This document shows positions 6,459-14,728 of a stretch of DNA of 18,260 nt, piece by piece. The notes beneath the pieces were generated by a model. That model saw only the letters and a program-made list of their open reading frames with translations, was not told the DNA's origin and did no database searches. The first letter of the stretch is position 1, and each line of letters begins with the position of its first letter. The stretch lies in NCBI GenBank assembly GCA_020629095.1, contig JAHDDZ010000012.1:1-18260 (forward strand), read 5' to 3'. The position numbers and the translations under genes are program-made. The stretch comes from Candidatus Altimarinota bacterium. Its GTDB lineage: Bacteria > Patescibacteriota > Gracilibacteria > UBA4473.

Positions 6459-8417
6459 ATGAAAGTCAATCCCCCTATGAAAAAAACTCCCCTCCTTGTT
6501 TGCGCCCTTTTCCTAACGGCTTGTGGCGCTGCACCAGCGGCATCTGATAGCCAAATGGGCAAAGTTGAAGAACCGCCGGTTGTTGCCAAAAAGCTGGACG
6601 TAACGCGCTTTGGCGCCTGGCAGCCCAGCAGCGACCAAACCATTTTGGGGCAGGTTAAGGCCGGCGCCGAGGTCACCGTTGTCTCTGACGTGGGCGGCCA
6701 AGTGCAGGACCTGCGCGCAGAGCTGGGGCAAAAAGTCCGCAAGGGACAGATTCTTGTGCGGTTTGACCGCAACGACTCGCTCAGCTTGGTGCAATACAGC
6801 AACGCGATTAATAACCTCCAGGCCACAAAAACGACCGCAAACCAGGCGATTACATCAGCCAAAACGCAGCTGGAAACAGCGAAAACAACCACAGAGCAGT
6901 CTATAGAATCAGCCAAAACACAGCTGGAAACAGCCAAAAAGACCGCTGAGCAGCAGATAGTAAACGCAGAGCTGGGGCTAGAAAATGCCCAAAAGAGCGC
7001 AGAAGCTCAGCTTGACCTGGCCGAGGAGTCTGTGCGCGCGGCAACAGAGGCGATTGATGAGTTGAAAAATGTGCAGCAAACACAGATTGAAAGCAACTTT
7101 GCGCAGCTAAAAAATGGAACTGCGAGTATGGAAAGTGTGCTGCTGAATGCCGAAAGCTGGCTTCAGGAGGTGTATCAGCTGACTGATAGATTTGAAAGTC
7201 GGGAGAGTGATTTGGCACTTTTACAGATTGGGAACGGCGACAAACTGGGGCAACGCGATATGAAAAACCGTGGGGTTCAATTTGAAAATCGACCACAGCT
7301 GAGCGAGTTTGCCCTGGCTGAAACCAGTAATGAAGCGATATCAAAGCGGTCGGCCTTTCGGCAAAAAGAGTCAGAACTGGCGCGTGAGCTGATGATCGGC
7401 ACGCTTCAACTCATCCGGAACACAAACACAAATCAATACTTTTCAGTCAGTGACAGAGCTCGATTTGGTGGCGTCGCGGAGGGATTTATTACGCAATTGG
7501 AAGCGCAGATTTCTCAGATTGAGGCGCAACAAAAAGCCATTGCGGCACTGCCAGCAAGCCACCAGCAAGCCACTGAAAGCGCCCTGTCGCAGCTGCGCCA
7601 AGCGCAAGTGAATAAGGAAAGTACCGAGAAAAATATTGAGACGCAAATCGCTCAAGCGACTGAAAATATTAACACGGCAGAGGAACAAAAAAACGCGCAG
7701 ATTGCCCAACTGGAGGAAGGAATAAAATCAGCTGAGGCAAGTGCAGAACAGCAAATTGCCCAATCAGAAGAGGCTGTAAAATCGGCCCAGGCAAATGCAA
7801 AACAACAGATTGTGGCCGGAGAATCACAGATTGCTGTGGCAGAAATAAACGCCAGCGACTTGGATGTTTCAGCTCCGTTTGGTGGGCTAATAACCGAAAT
7901 GCTGACCGAGCAAGGCCAGACAGTACAGGTCGGGTCACCGCTGATGAAGATGATCGCAAGTGGCGAAAAGCCAGTGCTGCAGGTCACTTTGACCGCTGAC
8001 CAAGTGACCGCGATGGAGAAGGCAAAACGCATAGAGATAACCTATCCAAGTGGAGAAAAACAAAGCCTGCGCGACATTTCTTTCACGTCGCAGCTGAACC
8101 CCCAAACTCAAAAAATGACTGCAGAGTTGCCTATCAGCAGCTTGCCAGCTGGTGTTAGCGTGGGGAGTTTTGCCCGAGTTTCGATTCCGGTTGACGAAGG
8201 CAAAAGTATGGTGCCGCTGAGTGCTGTGGCCTTTGAACCAGAAGGCCCAGAGGTCTTGGTGCTGAACAATGACGGCAAAGCCGCACGACGAAAAATAGAG
8301 ATTGGGGCGCTGTCAGGCACAGCAGTTGGCGTCACGAGCGGACTCAAAAAAGGAGATATTATCATTACGCAGCGCAACCGCGCGACCGCTGGCGAGTTTA
8401 TAACCCCTGCTCAATAA
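6459..8417 (+). CDS. RND efflux periplasmic adaptor (membrane fusion) lipoprotein with very long coiled-coil hairpin
   Basis: 652 residues, well above the roughly 370-400 of AcrA-type adaptors. The lipobox L19-T-A-C22 follows a hydrophobic segment, so the mature protein should be lipid-anchored at C22. A second ATG at 6477 gives a more standard signal ('MKKTPLL') and may be the true start; neither ATG has a Shine-Dalgarno. The order is first lipoyl half (about 62-103, 'VTVVSDVGGQVQDL...GQKVRKGQIL'), helical hairpin (about 108-465), second lipoyl half (about 468-500, 'VSAPFGGLITEMLTEQGQTVQVGSPL'), then beta-barrel and membrane-proximal domains. Both hairpin arms are made of 18-residue repeats. 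It should link the pump encoded next to an outer partner, or act alone on the surface if the cell has one membrane. Substrate unknown. Its stop overlaps the pump start (TAATG). Confidence 0.9.
   Translation: MKVNPPMKKTPLLVCALFLTACGAAPAASDSQMGKVEEPPVVAKKLDVTRFGAWQPSSDQTILGQVKAGAEVTVVSDVGGQVQDLRAELGQKVRKGQILVRFDRNDSLSLVQYSNAINNLQATKTTANQAITSAKTQLETAKTTTEQSIESAKTQLETAKKTAEQQIVNAELGLENAQKSAEAQLDLAEESVRAATEAIDELKNVQQTQIESNFAQLKNGTASMESVLLNAESWLQEVYQLTDRFESRESDLALLQIGNGDKLGQRDMKNRGVQFENRPQLSEFALAETSNEAISKRSAFRQKESELARELMIGTLQLIRNTNTNQYFSVSDRARFGGVAEGFITQLEAQISQIEAQQKAIAALPASHQQATESALSQLRQAQVNKESTEKNIETQIAQATENINTAEEQKNAQIAQLEEGIKSAEASAEQQIAQSEEAVKSAQANAKQQIVAGESQIAVAEINASDLDVSAPFGGLITEMLTEQGQTVQVGSPLMKMIASGEKPVLQVTLTADQVTAMEKAKRIEITYPSGEKQSLRDISFTSQLNPQTQKMTAELPISSLPAGVSVGSFARVSIPVDEGKSMVPLSAVAFEPEGPEVLVLNNDGKAARRKIEIGALSGTAVGVTSGLKKGDIIITQRNRATAGEFITPAQ
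6855..7070 (+). repeat. Four 54-bp units coding 18-residue coiled-coil repeats, first arm
   Basis: Units begin at 6855, 6909, 6963 and 7017. The first two are nearly identical, both coding SAKTQLETAK followed by a TEQ-type segment; the last two are diverged ('NAELGLENAQKSAEAQLD', then 'LAEESVRAATEAID'). An 18-residue period fits helix packing of one heptad plus one hendecad. Confidence 0.75.
7671..7832 (+). repeat. Three 54-bp units coding 18-residue coiled-coil repeats, second arm
   Basis: Units begin at 7671, 7725 and 7779 and code 'NTAEEQKNAQIAQLEEGI', 'KSAEASAEQQIAQSEEAV' and 'KSAQANAKQQIVAGESQI'. The period is the same as in the first arm, so the returning helix mirrors the outgoing one. 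Confidence 0.75.
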
Positions 8418-11400
8418 TGACCGGAATATGGACACTGCTGCTGCGAAGGCCCCGAATTGTGTGGATGATTATCGGTGCGCTCCTCATTTTTGGAGGGCAG
8501 GCCTGGAGCTCAATTCCGCGCGAGACAGCGCCTGAGGTTGAGATTCCGACGGCGACCGTAACAACTATTTGGCCCGGGGCTGGGGTAAACGAAGTCGAGA
8601 CACTGGTGACAGACGTGCTTGAGCGAAAAATAGATGGGATAGAAAACTTGCAGCAATATGACTCTGTCAGCCGTCGTGGTGTCAGCATAATCAGTATTGA
8701 GTTTCAGAGCGGAACCGACATGACAGAGAATGTAAACAACCTGAAAGACCGAGTTGACGCAGCCAAAGGCGAGTTGCCAAGCGAAGTACCAGACGACCCA
8801 ACAGTGGCCGAAATCAGCATTTCTGACTCGCCCGTTTTGAGCTTAACAATGAGCGGAGACTATGCTTGGAGCGACCTGCGGCGTTTTGCACAAGTGGTCG
8901 AAGACACCCTTGAAACAGTCGGCCAAGTCAAGCGCGTGAGCGTGAGTGGAGCTCCTGAGCCTGAAGTGCAGATTTTGTTGGATCCGCTGAAAATGGAGGC
9001 GCTACAAATCAGCCCCGGCACAGTCATAAACGCCATTCGGGCATATGACACAGAGGTGCCGCTGGGGCAAGCAAATATCGATGGGCAACAAGTCGAGCTG
9101 AGCATTTCAAGTCAGCTTGAAACCGTTTCTGACTTCTTAGAAATACCAGTTGGGGGCGACCCAACCAGCGTCATCAGCTTGTCAGAAATTGCCACGGTGA
9201 AGCGGTCTTTTGCCGCTTTTGAGGTGCAAAGCTTTTTTACAAAAGGCGCAAACGCGAACCCAGCCGTTAGCATTGACGTAATTAAATCAGCAACCAAGGG
9301 CAACGCGATTGTCATGGTAGAGGAAGCACTGGCCGCGCTAGAGGAACTGAAAGAAAGCGGGGCGATTCCTCCGCTGGTTGACATGACCGTGACCTATGAC
9401 CGAGCAGATGAAATTCGCGATAGCCTCGGCACCCTGACAAATAGTGGTGGCCAGACTCTCATCCTCATTATGTTCGTCATGTTGATTGCCCTTGGGTGGC
9501 GCGAATCCTTTTTGTCTGGGGCATCTATTCCCCTCAGCTTGCTCATTGCCATCATCGGGCTTTTGGCCATGGGCGAGTCCTTTAATGGCATCAGCCTGTT
9601 TGCGCTGGTATTGGCGGTTGGGCTACTCGTTGATAATTCCATTATCATCGTAGAGGGCCTTAATGAAGGAATCGAGCGAGGCCTGACGCCATATGATGCT
9701 GCGGTTGAGACAATCCAGACATTCCGCTATCCCATTTTGACGGGTACCCTAACGACCATTTTTGCATTTTTGCCCATGCTGTTTTTCATCACGGGAATCA
9801 GCGGAGACTACATTTCCATCATCCCCATAACGGTCAGCCTAGTACTGGTGGGGGCTTTTATCGTCAGCTTATTTTTACTACCGGCCATTGGGGTCGCGTT
9901 TTATGACACAAAATCAACCGGCTTTTTCCTCAGTCGCTGGGGTCTGCTGTTCTACAGCATATGGGGCATTTTTGCAGTCATACAACTGCTGACTGGCAGC
10001 TGGCAGCCGCTGGCTACCTGGGCGAGCCTCATTCTCATTGGCGGTGCCCTTTATGGCCTGCGGTGGCTGATTGGGCGGTTTGGAAACCCCCTCACATTTG
10101 ACTGGGCGGCATGGATAAACCCTAAACCCCGTTGGCAAAGAATCGCCCTACTCCTGATCCTATGGGCCATTTTAATAATCGGCATTGTGCTGGTACTGCA
10201 GTGGAATCCGGGCATATTGGCCTTTAAGTGGATCGCCCTCGCGCTGCTTGGGCTGTTTGGGCTCAGTTTTGTGAATGCGCAATATAAGCAGTTTTTAAAC
10301 TGGTGCTATAGAGTCTATCCGATTTGGATGGAGAAAATATTAAACAGCGGCTGGAAGAACGGCCTTGTGGTGCTGGCCAGCGTGGTTTGCTTTGGTGGGG
10401 CGATGGGACTGGTCGCGTCAAAAGCCGTACCCGTCGAGGTGTTTCCGGCATCTGATTTTCCCTATTTTGCTGGTGAGCTAGAGCTGCCAGAGGGCACTCC
10501 CCTCGAGGAAACTGCCAGCTACATTTCGCTCATTCAGCAGACTGCCGCCGAGTATTTTGAAAGCAATGAGTCAGCCACGCCATGGCTCGAGTCTATCACG
10601 TTTATTGCGGGGGGGCGCAGTACGCTGGTGCAAGAGATCGGCGACGTGCGCGGCGGGTCTGAGCCGAACCTCCTCGGGATGAGTTTTGAGCTGACAGATG
10701 AGGAAATTCGCGGGGTAAAAAGCTATGATGTGGCGGAGCAAATTGAGGAAAATATTGTAGCACAGCTGCCTGATTTTGCTAAGTTTCGAATCGTTGAACA
10801 AGAAGGTGGGCCCCCAACGGGTGCACCCGTTGAGGTGCGTCTGCAGGGCGACGATATTGCTCGGCTTGATGCACTGACCAGCGCACTAGGAGCAAAACTA
10901 AAAACTATAAATGAACTGGAAAATGTGCGCGACACCCGTGCTGAGAAAGTCGTGCAGGTGACCTGGCGGTTTGATCAGGCGGTCATGCAGCAGTTTGGGC
11001 TGACGCCTGGTGCCATTACTGGTGCAGCACGAGCCGCAGCCGAGGGCAGCACCGCAATGACGATAACTGAAGGGGAAGACGAGATTGATGTGGTGCTGAA
11101 ATATGACTGGGGAAACGGAAAATGGAGTGATCCAGATTCGCTTGATCTGATTGGCAGCACGCCGATTGTGACCCCCAACGGAGCTGTTGTGCAGCTAAAC
11201 CAAGTCGCTACGCCAGAGATAAATGGAAGAATATCGCAGGTGAGTCACCGCGACGGAAACCCGATCTTAGCAGTGCGCGCCGACCTGCCACAGGGCATTA
11301 CGGCCAGCGAACTGGCTGACCAGGTGCAGGTGGCGATTGACCAGCTGGAGCTGCTGCCAGGTGAGTCTGTTGACATCGGCGGTGAAGCCGAAGAAGGTAA

Positions 11401-11950
11401 TCGACTGATCAACGAAATGATACTAGCCATGAGCTTTGCGGCCCTTTTGATCCTCTTGGTTTTGGTCTGGCAGTTCCAGTCATTTCACCAGGCCGTCGTG
11501 GTTTTGTCACTGGTGCCACTCAGCCTTACGGGCGTGTTTGTCGGCTTTTGGCTGACCGGGCGCACCATCACTTTTCCGACAATGATCGGTATTGTGAGCC
11601 TAGCTGGGATTATTGTAAACGACGCAATTGTGCTGATAGACCAGCTAAATAAGCAACCAACCGACCCAGAAAATCCATATGCAGGGTGGATCAGAGCCGG
11701 CGTCAGCCGGTTCCAGCCCATCTTACTGACCTCAATTACGACCGTGGTGGGCATGCTGCCGCTCAGCCTAAGCGACGAAGTGTGGGGTGGTCTCGGGTTT
11801 GCCATCATCTATGGCATGGCGATTTCCACCATACTCTGCCTGGTTTTGGCTCCGTGCTTGTTACGCCTATGGAATGACATTGTGCGGCTGCGTGACTGGG
11901 TATGGCAAAAAGTGGTCGAGCGCCCAGTTCCCGCAACCCAAACAAACTAG
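8417..11950 (+). CDS. RND-family efflux pump permease with extra central membrane segments
   Basis: 1177 residues, about 130 longer than AcrB. It follows the usual plan: N-terminal helix, periplasmic porter region, six helices, a second periplasmic region and six more helices. The TM4 motif is 'GLLVDNSIIIVEG', so the first proton-relay aspartate is D406 and the second is replaced by N407. In TM10 'GIIVNDAIVLID' places N1068 where AcrB has its essential lysine, followed by D1069. Between the end of TM6 (about 494) and TM7 (about 645) lie some 150 residues holding about four hydrophobic stretches (near 500-525, 530-555, 573-598 and 603-622), where AcrB has a short cytoplasmic helix. Translationally coupled to the adaptor gene. 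It presumably uses the proton gradient; the substrate cannot be told. Its stop shares CTAG with the convergent sigma factor gene. Confidence 0.92.
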   Translation: MTGIWTLLLRRPRIVWMIIGALLIFGGQAWSSIPRETAPEVEIPTATVTTIWPGAGVNEVETLVTDVLERKIDGIENLQQYDSVSRRGVSIISIEFQSGTDMTENVNNLKDRVDAAKGELPSEVPDDPTVAEISISDSPVLSLTMSGDYAWSDLRRFAQVVEDTLETVGQVKRVSVSGAPEPEVQILLDPLKMEALQISPGTVINAIRAYDTEVPLGQANIDGQQVELSISSQLETVSDFLEIPVGGDPTSVISLSEIATVKRSFAAFEVQSFFTKGANANPAVSIDVIKSATKGNAIVMVEEALAALEELKESGAIPPLVDMTVTYDRADEIRDSLGTLTNSGGQTLILIMFVMLIALGWRESFLSGASIPLSLLIAIIGLLAMGESFNGISLFALVLAVGLLVDNSIIIVEGLNEGIERGLTPYDAAVETIQTFRYPILTGTLTTIFAFLPMLFFITGISGDYISIIPITVSLVLVGAFIVSLFLLPAIGVAFYDTKSTGFFLSRWGLLFYSIWGIFAVIQLLTGSWQPLATWASLILIGGALYGLRWLIGRFGNPLTFDWAAWINPKPRWQRIALLLILWAILIIGIVLVLQWNPGILAFKWIALALLGLFGLSFVNAQYKQFLNWCYRVYPIWMEKILNSGWKNGLVVLASVVCFGGAMGLVASKAVPVEVFPASDFPYFAGELELPEGTPLEETASYISLIQQTAAEYFESNESATPWLESITFIAGGRSTLVQEIGDVRGGSEPNLLGMSFELTDEEIRGVKSYDVAEQIEENIVAQLPDFAKFRIVEQEGGPPTGAPVEVRLQGDDIARLDALTSALGAKLKTINELENVRDTRAEKVVQVTWRFDQAVMQQFGLTPGAITGAARAAAEGSTAMTITEGEDEIDVVLKYDWGNGKWSDPDSLDLIGSTPIVTPNGAVVQLNQVATPEINGRISQVSHRDGNPILAVRADLPQGITASELADQVQVAIDQLELLPGESVDIGGEAEEGNRLINEMILAMSFAALLILLVLVWQFQSFHQAVVVLSLVPLSLTGVFVGFWLTGRTITFPTMIGIVSLAGIIVNDAIVLIDQLNKQPTDPENPYAGWIRAGVSRFQPILLTSITTVVGMLPLSLSDEVWGGLGFAIIYGMAISTILCLVLAPCLLRLWNDIVRLRDWVWQKVVERPVPATQTN
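10815..10832. repeat. 18-bp perfect palindrome inside the pump gene
   Basis: CAACGGGTGCACCCGTTG equals its own reverse complement. It codes part of the conserved 'GGPPTGAPVEV' stretch, so it may simply follow from the coding sequence. Confidence 0.6.
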
Positions 11951-12504
11951 TCCTCTGTGCTGTTTTCTGGCTTGGTTTCCCACAATCGGCGCATATCGCG
12001 CAGCGCCCGCATCTTGATTATCCGGATATTCCCCTCAGATTTTCCCGTAATTTCAGAGATTTCTGCGTGGGTTAAATCTTGCAAAAAACTCATCTCGATG
12101 ATGTCACGCTGGCCGTTTGGCAGCGTCGAAATGGCATCGTGCAGGCGTGTGCTCAGCTGCGCCCGCTGATATTCCTCCAGTGGCGTTTCGGGCGTGTCGC
12201 CCATGCCGTCAACCAAGCTCGGTAAATCCATGTCCTCCATGGGCGTTTCTGGCTTTTTCTTGCGGTAATAATCTACCACAACGGTCATGGCCACGCGCCA
12301 AAACCACGCCCGAAAACTCCCCCCCTCCTTTGGTGCATATGTCTGCAGCGACTGCGTGATCTTTACCCACACGTCTGACACCACATCCTCTATGTCCTCT
12401 CCGCTTACTCGGCGGGCGACATAGCCTCCCAACGGGTCTGCAAAATATCTATAAATATCTGTAAACGCAGATTCGTCCCCTCGCTGAGCAGCCAGAACTA
12501 TCAA
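11947..12504 (-). CDS. ECF-type RNA polymerase sigma factor
   Basis: 185 residues. Sigma region 2 covers about 8-82: 'AAQRGDESAFTDIYRYFADPLGGYV', then 'DIEDVVSDVWVKI' (core-binding helix) and 'FRAWFWRVAMTVVVDYYRKKK' (-10 recognition). Region 4 covers about 120-175, with 'LPNGQRDIIEMSFLQDLTHAEISEITGKSEGNIRII' containing the helix-turn-helix that reads the -35. A non-conserved linker replaces regions 1.1 and 3, as in ECF factors. The assigned start is TTG at 12504; the frame stays open upstream ('SPKEITD' precedes it) without ATG or GTG, so a slightly longer N-terminus from an unusual start is possible. It follows yqgF by 47 bases. No anti-sigma factor gene is adjacent. Its target promoters are unknown. 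Confidence 0.9.
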   Translation of the reverse strand: MIVLAAQRGDESAFTDIYRYFADPLGGYVARRVSGEDIEDVVSDVWVKITQSLQTYAPKEGGSFRAWFWRVAMTVVVDYYRKKKPETPMEDMDLPSLVDGMGDTPETPLEEYQRAQLSTRLHDAISTLPNGQRDIIEMSFLQDLTHAEISEITGKSEGNIRIIKMRALRDMRRLWETKPENSTED

Positions 12505-12541
12505 ATCAGTGATTTCTTTTGGGGAGGTATCTATTAACTCT

Positions 12542-12568
12542 ATTGTACTTATCAGGATAATTTGTCAA
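12542..12568 (-). promoter_or_regulatory. Candidate promoter of the sigma factor gene
   Basis: On the minus strand a perfect TTGACA (12568-12563), inside the last codons of yqgF, is followed after 15 bases by TACAAT (12547-12542). The spacing is short. It lies 37 bases before the TTG start. Confidence 0.45.
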
Positions 12569-13016
12569 CCTGCCGCATCCCATATTGGAGGATCAGTGCG
12601 GCAGCCGCATCGTCTGTTCGCTCATTGCTTCGGTGGATGGTTGTATTTCGCTCATCAACAAAATGCACCTGCACCAGAGGCACAAACCCATCTGCAAATT
12701 CCCTAATCTCTACTCCTTGCGGGGCTTCATCCCCCGTTGAGCTATATGAAATACCGATTGCCATATGCACTATTCCATACAGCTTAATCAGCTCTTTTGT
12801 GATTTTTTCCAGCTTGTGCGTTTCTGTTACAGAGTGCGAAAAGACCCCATTTCCGTCTGGGCTGAGCGCAATTCCACTCCACTTTTGCCCCCAGTCGATA
12901 CCAATCCAGGCAGGCTTTTTCCCGTCATACGCCTTTCTGGCCTCGGCAGATTGCTGCAGCAAAAGCCCCTCTAGGTACTTTTTTTCCTTTCGGCTGCTTA
13001 TTTTTCTCTCTGCCAT
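12552..13016 (-). CDS. YqgF/RuvX-like RNase H-fold nuclease (putative Holliday junction resolvase)
   Basis: 154 residues. A charged helical N-terminus (1-35) precedes the RNase H-like core. The core motifs appear in order: 'WIGIDWGQKWSGIAL' with D41, 'MAIGISYSSTGDEAP' at the site of the family's GLP-nmdG-egp loop, 'VHFVDERNTT' with E122, and 'TDDAAAALILQYG' with D135/D136. These give the three acidic residues expected for metal-dependent cleavage. In the family the protein is linked to resolving DNA junctions and, in E. coli, to 16S rRNA 5' processing. The segment between DERNTT and the last aspartates is about ten residues shorter than usual. The start lies inside the upstream solute-binding protein gene (19-base overlap), so they are co-translated. 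The exact activity is inferred. Confidence 0.82.
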   Translation of the reverse strand: MAERKISSRKEKKYLEGLLLQQSAEARKAYDGKKPAWIGIDWGQKWSGIALSPDGNGVFSHSVTETHKLEKITKELIKLYGIVHMAIGISYSSTGDEAPQGVEIREFADGFVPLVQVHFVDERNTTIHRSNERTDDAAAALILQYGMRQVDKLS

Positions 13017-14725
13017 GCGAAAAATGAACGAAGAACTTTTCCTCTAACGGCCTCATTCCACACGGCTCTTTCTTCAAAATACCAATTGTGCATGCCCCAA
13101 AAACGATCTGCATGGGTGCGCGGTTTTTTCAATTGAATCGGCAGCCCTTTCAGTTCTGCGGCAATCAGCGCGGCATAGGTTGGCGTGGCAATCGGCACCG
13201 CCGGCAACAGGTTGTCAATCCTCTTTGACAGCTCAAAAATGTCTTCCTGCGCCCCCTTTCTCTGGATGTCATAAATCAGTAAATCAATCCCATTATTGGT
13301 CAGATTACTCAGGTTTAAGTCACCCGATTTTTCGCTGTGCCACACGCCCAGCGTGTCAAAATTTGACCCGAAATTTTGCCCATAGAGCAGCACATCATAT
13401 TCGCGCGCCTCCAGCGCCTGCAAGAACTCGTCTTGCGGCAGCGCCTGGAACTGCACGTCAATGTCTAATTCTGTTCGCCAGTGAGTGGCCAGCTTTTGCC
13501 CCATATGGGCATAAACCGCGGGCTCGCGCGACGTCAAAAATCGCAGCTGCAATGGCTCTTCACCCACTTTTCTCAGCTTGGTTTCTGAGTCATATCGGAT
13601 GCCCCCATCTCGCAAAAGTGCCCGCGCGCCAGCCGGATCATATCCGCCTTTGCCGATAACTCCGTCAAAGAAAAATGGGCTCTCAATGGTGCCCCATCCA
13701 TCCTCTATTAAATCCTTTTTGGGCACACTCAGTGCCAGCGCCTGGCGGAGTGCATTTCGTGCCATGTTGGGTTGATCAAGTTGAAAGAAAACTCCAGTCC
13801 ACCGTGGCAGCACATAGCTCCGCTCGATATATTGCTCATGCATTCGCGCATTAAAAACCTTCAGCTCACTGGGTGGCAACCAGCTGAAAGCCGTGCTCCA
13901 CTCTGGGTTTTTCTCAAAGAAATGGTAGTCTGGAAAGATAGTAAAAACCGCCTGTTCGATGTAGGGTGCCTTTTCATAGTAATGCGGATTTTTCTTAAAA
14001 AACAAGCGAATTGTGCCGCTGTCAGACGGAATTATCGAGCTAAGCATAAATGGTCCCGTGCCAGTTGGTGCCCTGTTTGATGGATAATCTGGGTCGGTAA
14101 TTTCCTCTATGAACGCCCCAGTAAACGATTGCGCGTGCAAAACCGGCACAGTCAGTGCGGAAGGAAAATAGAAGTACGGCTCAGGTATTTCAAATGTGAG
14201 CGTCTTGTCGTCTAGCGCGGTTATGGTCGTGTACTCCATGAGCTCACGCAGCTGGGCGTTTTCAAAATCTGGATGCGCGATGACCGAGCTGTAAGTAAAA
14301 ATAACGTCGTCTGTCGTGACCGAATCGCCATTGCTAAACGCCGCGGTTGACTTCAACGTGATCGTATATTTCGTGCCATCCTCTGAAACGCGATAGTCCG
14401 CCAGTGCGTCCTCTATTTGCCCCGTTTCTGGATTATACTCCAGAAGCCCCCGAAAGAGCAGTTTGTGAACTACCTGGTCAAGTGGCGTTGGCTTGCTGGC
14501 AAGTGGGTTTAGGTTGCGCAGTTCGCCGACGGTGGTCTCTGTATAGACCCCTCCAGCTGCTGGCTCAAATGACTGATGCATTCGAAAAAACTGACTGAAC
14601 CGAAGGGCAAACCACCCCAACAGCAAAATCATTACAAACCCAAAACCAATCAATACATTCCGCGACGGGCGCATTGATTTTACTTGTTTGAGCTTTTGAC
14701 GGGCGCCTCTTGGCAAAATTGGCAT
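12998..14725 (-). CDS. ABC-transporter family 5 solute-binding protein, membrane-anchored
   Basis: 575 residues. A basic N-terminus (about 1-23) is followed by one transmembrane helix (about 24-46) with no lipobox cysteine, so the protein should stay tethered on the outer face of the membrane. From about 58 on it follows the family 5 (peptide/nickel/oligopeptide-binding) plan: 'GGVYTETTVGELRNLNPLA', 'LLEYNPETGQIEDALADYRVSEDGTKYTITLK', 'FSNGDSVTTDDVIFTYSSV' and 'APTGTGPFMLSS'. Such proteins bind peptides or other small ligands for uptake, but no permease or ATPase gene is in the window. An alternative start is the ATG at codon 18. It lies three bases after secG and overlaps yqgF, so it is co-transcribed with both. 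Ligand unknown; CPR genomes often carry several such anchored binding proteins. Confidence 0.9.
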   Translation of the reverse strand: MPILPRGARQKLKQVKSMRPSRNVLIGFGFVMILLLGWFALRFSQFFRMHQSFEPAAGGVYTETTVGELRNLNPLASKPTPLDQVVHKLLFRGLLEYNPETGQIEDALADYRVSEDGTKYTITLKSTAAFSNGDSVTTDDVIFTYSSVIAHPDFENAQLRELMEYTTITALDDKTLTFEIPEPYFYFPSALTVPVLHAQSFTGAFIEEITDPDYPSNRAPTGTGPFMLSSIIPSDSGTIRLFFKKNPHYYEKAPYIEQAVFTIFPDYHFFEKNPEWSTAFSWLPPSELKVFNARMHEQYIERSYVLPRWTGVFFQLDQPNMARNALRQALALSVPKKDLIEDGWGTIESPFFFDGVIGKGGYDPAGARALLRDGGIRYDSETKLRKVGEEPLQLRFLTSREPAVYAHMGQKLATHWRTELDIDVQFQALPQDEFLQALEAREYDVLLYGQNFGSNFDTLGVWHSEKSGDLNLSNLTNNGIDLLIYDIQRKGAQEDIFELSKRIDNLLPAVPIATPTYAALIAAELKGLPIQLKKPRTHADRFWGMHNWYFEERAVWNEAVRGKVLRSFFAWQREK

Positions 14726-14728
14726 AGG

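Noticed and set aside
12562..13047. Plus-strand frame of 161 codons opposite yqgF
   Set aside because: Antisense shadow of a recognisable gene; no promoter or start signal.
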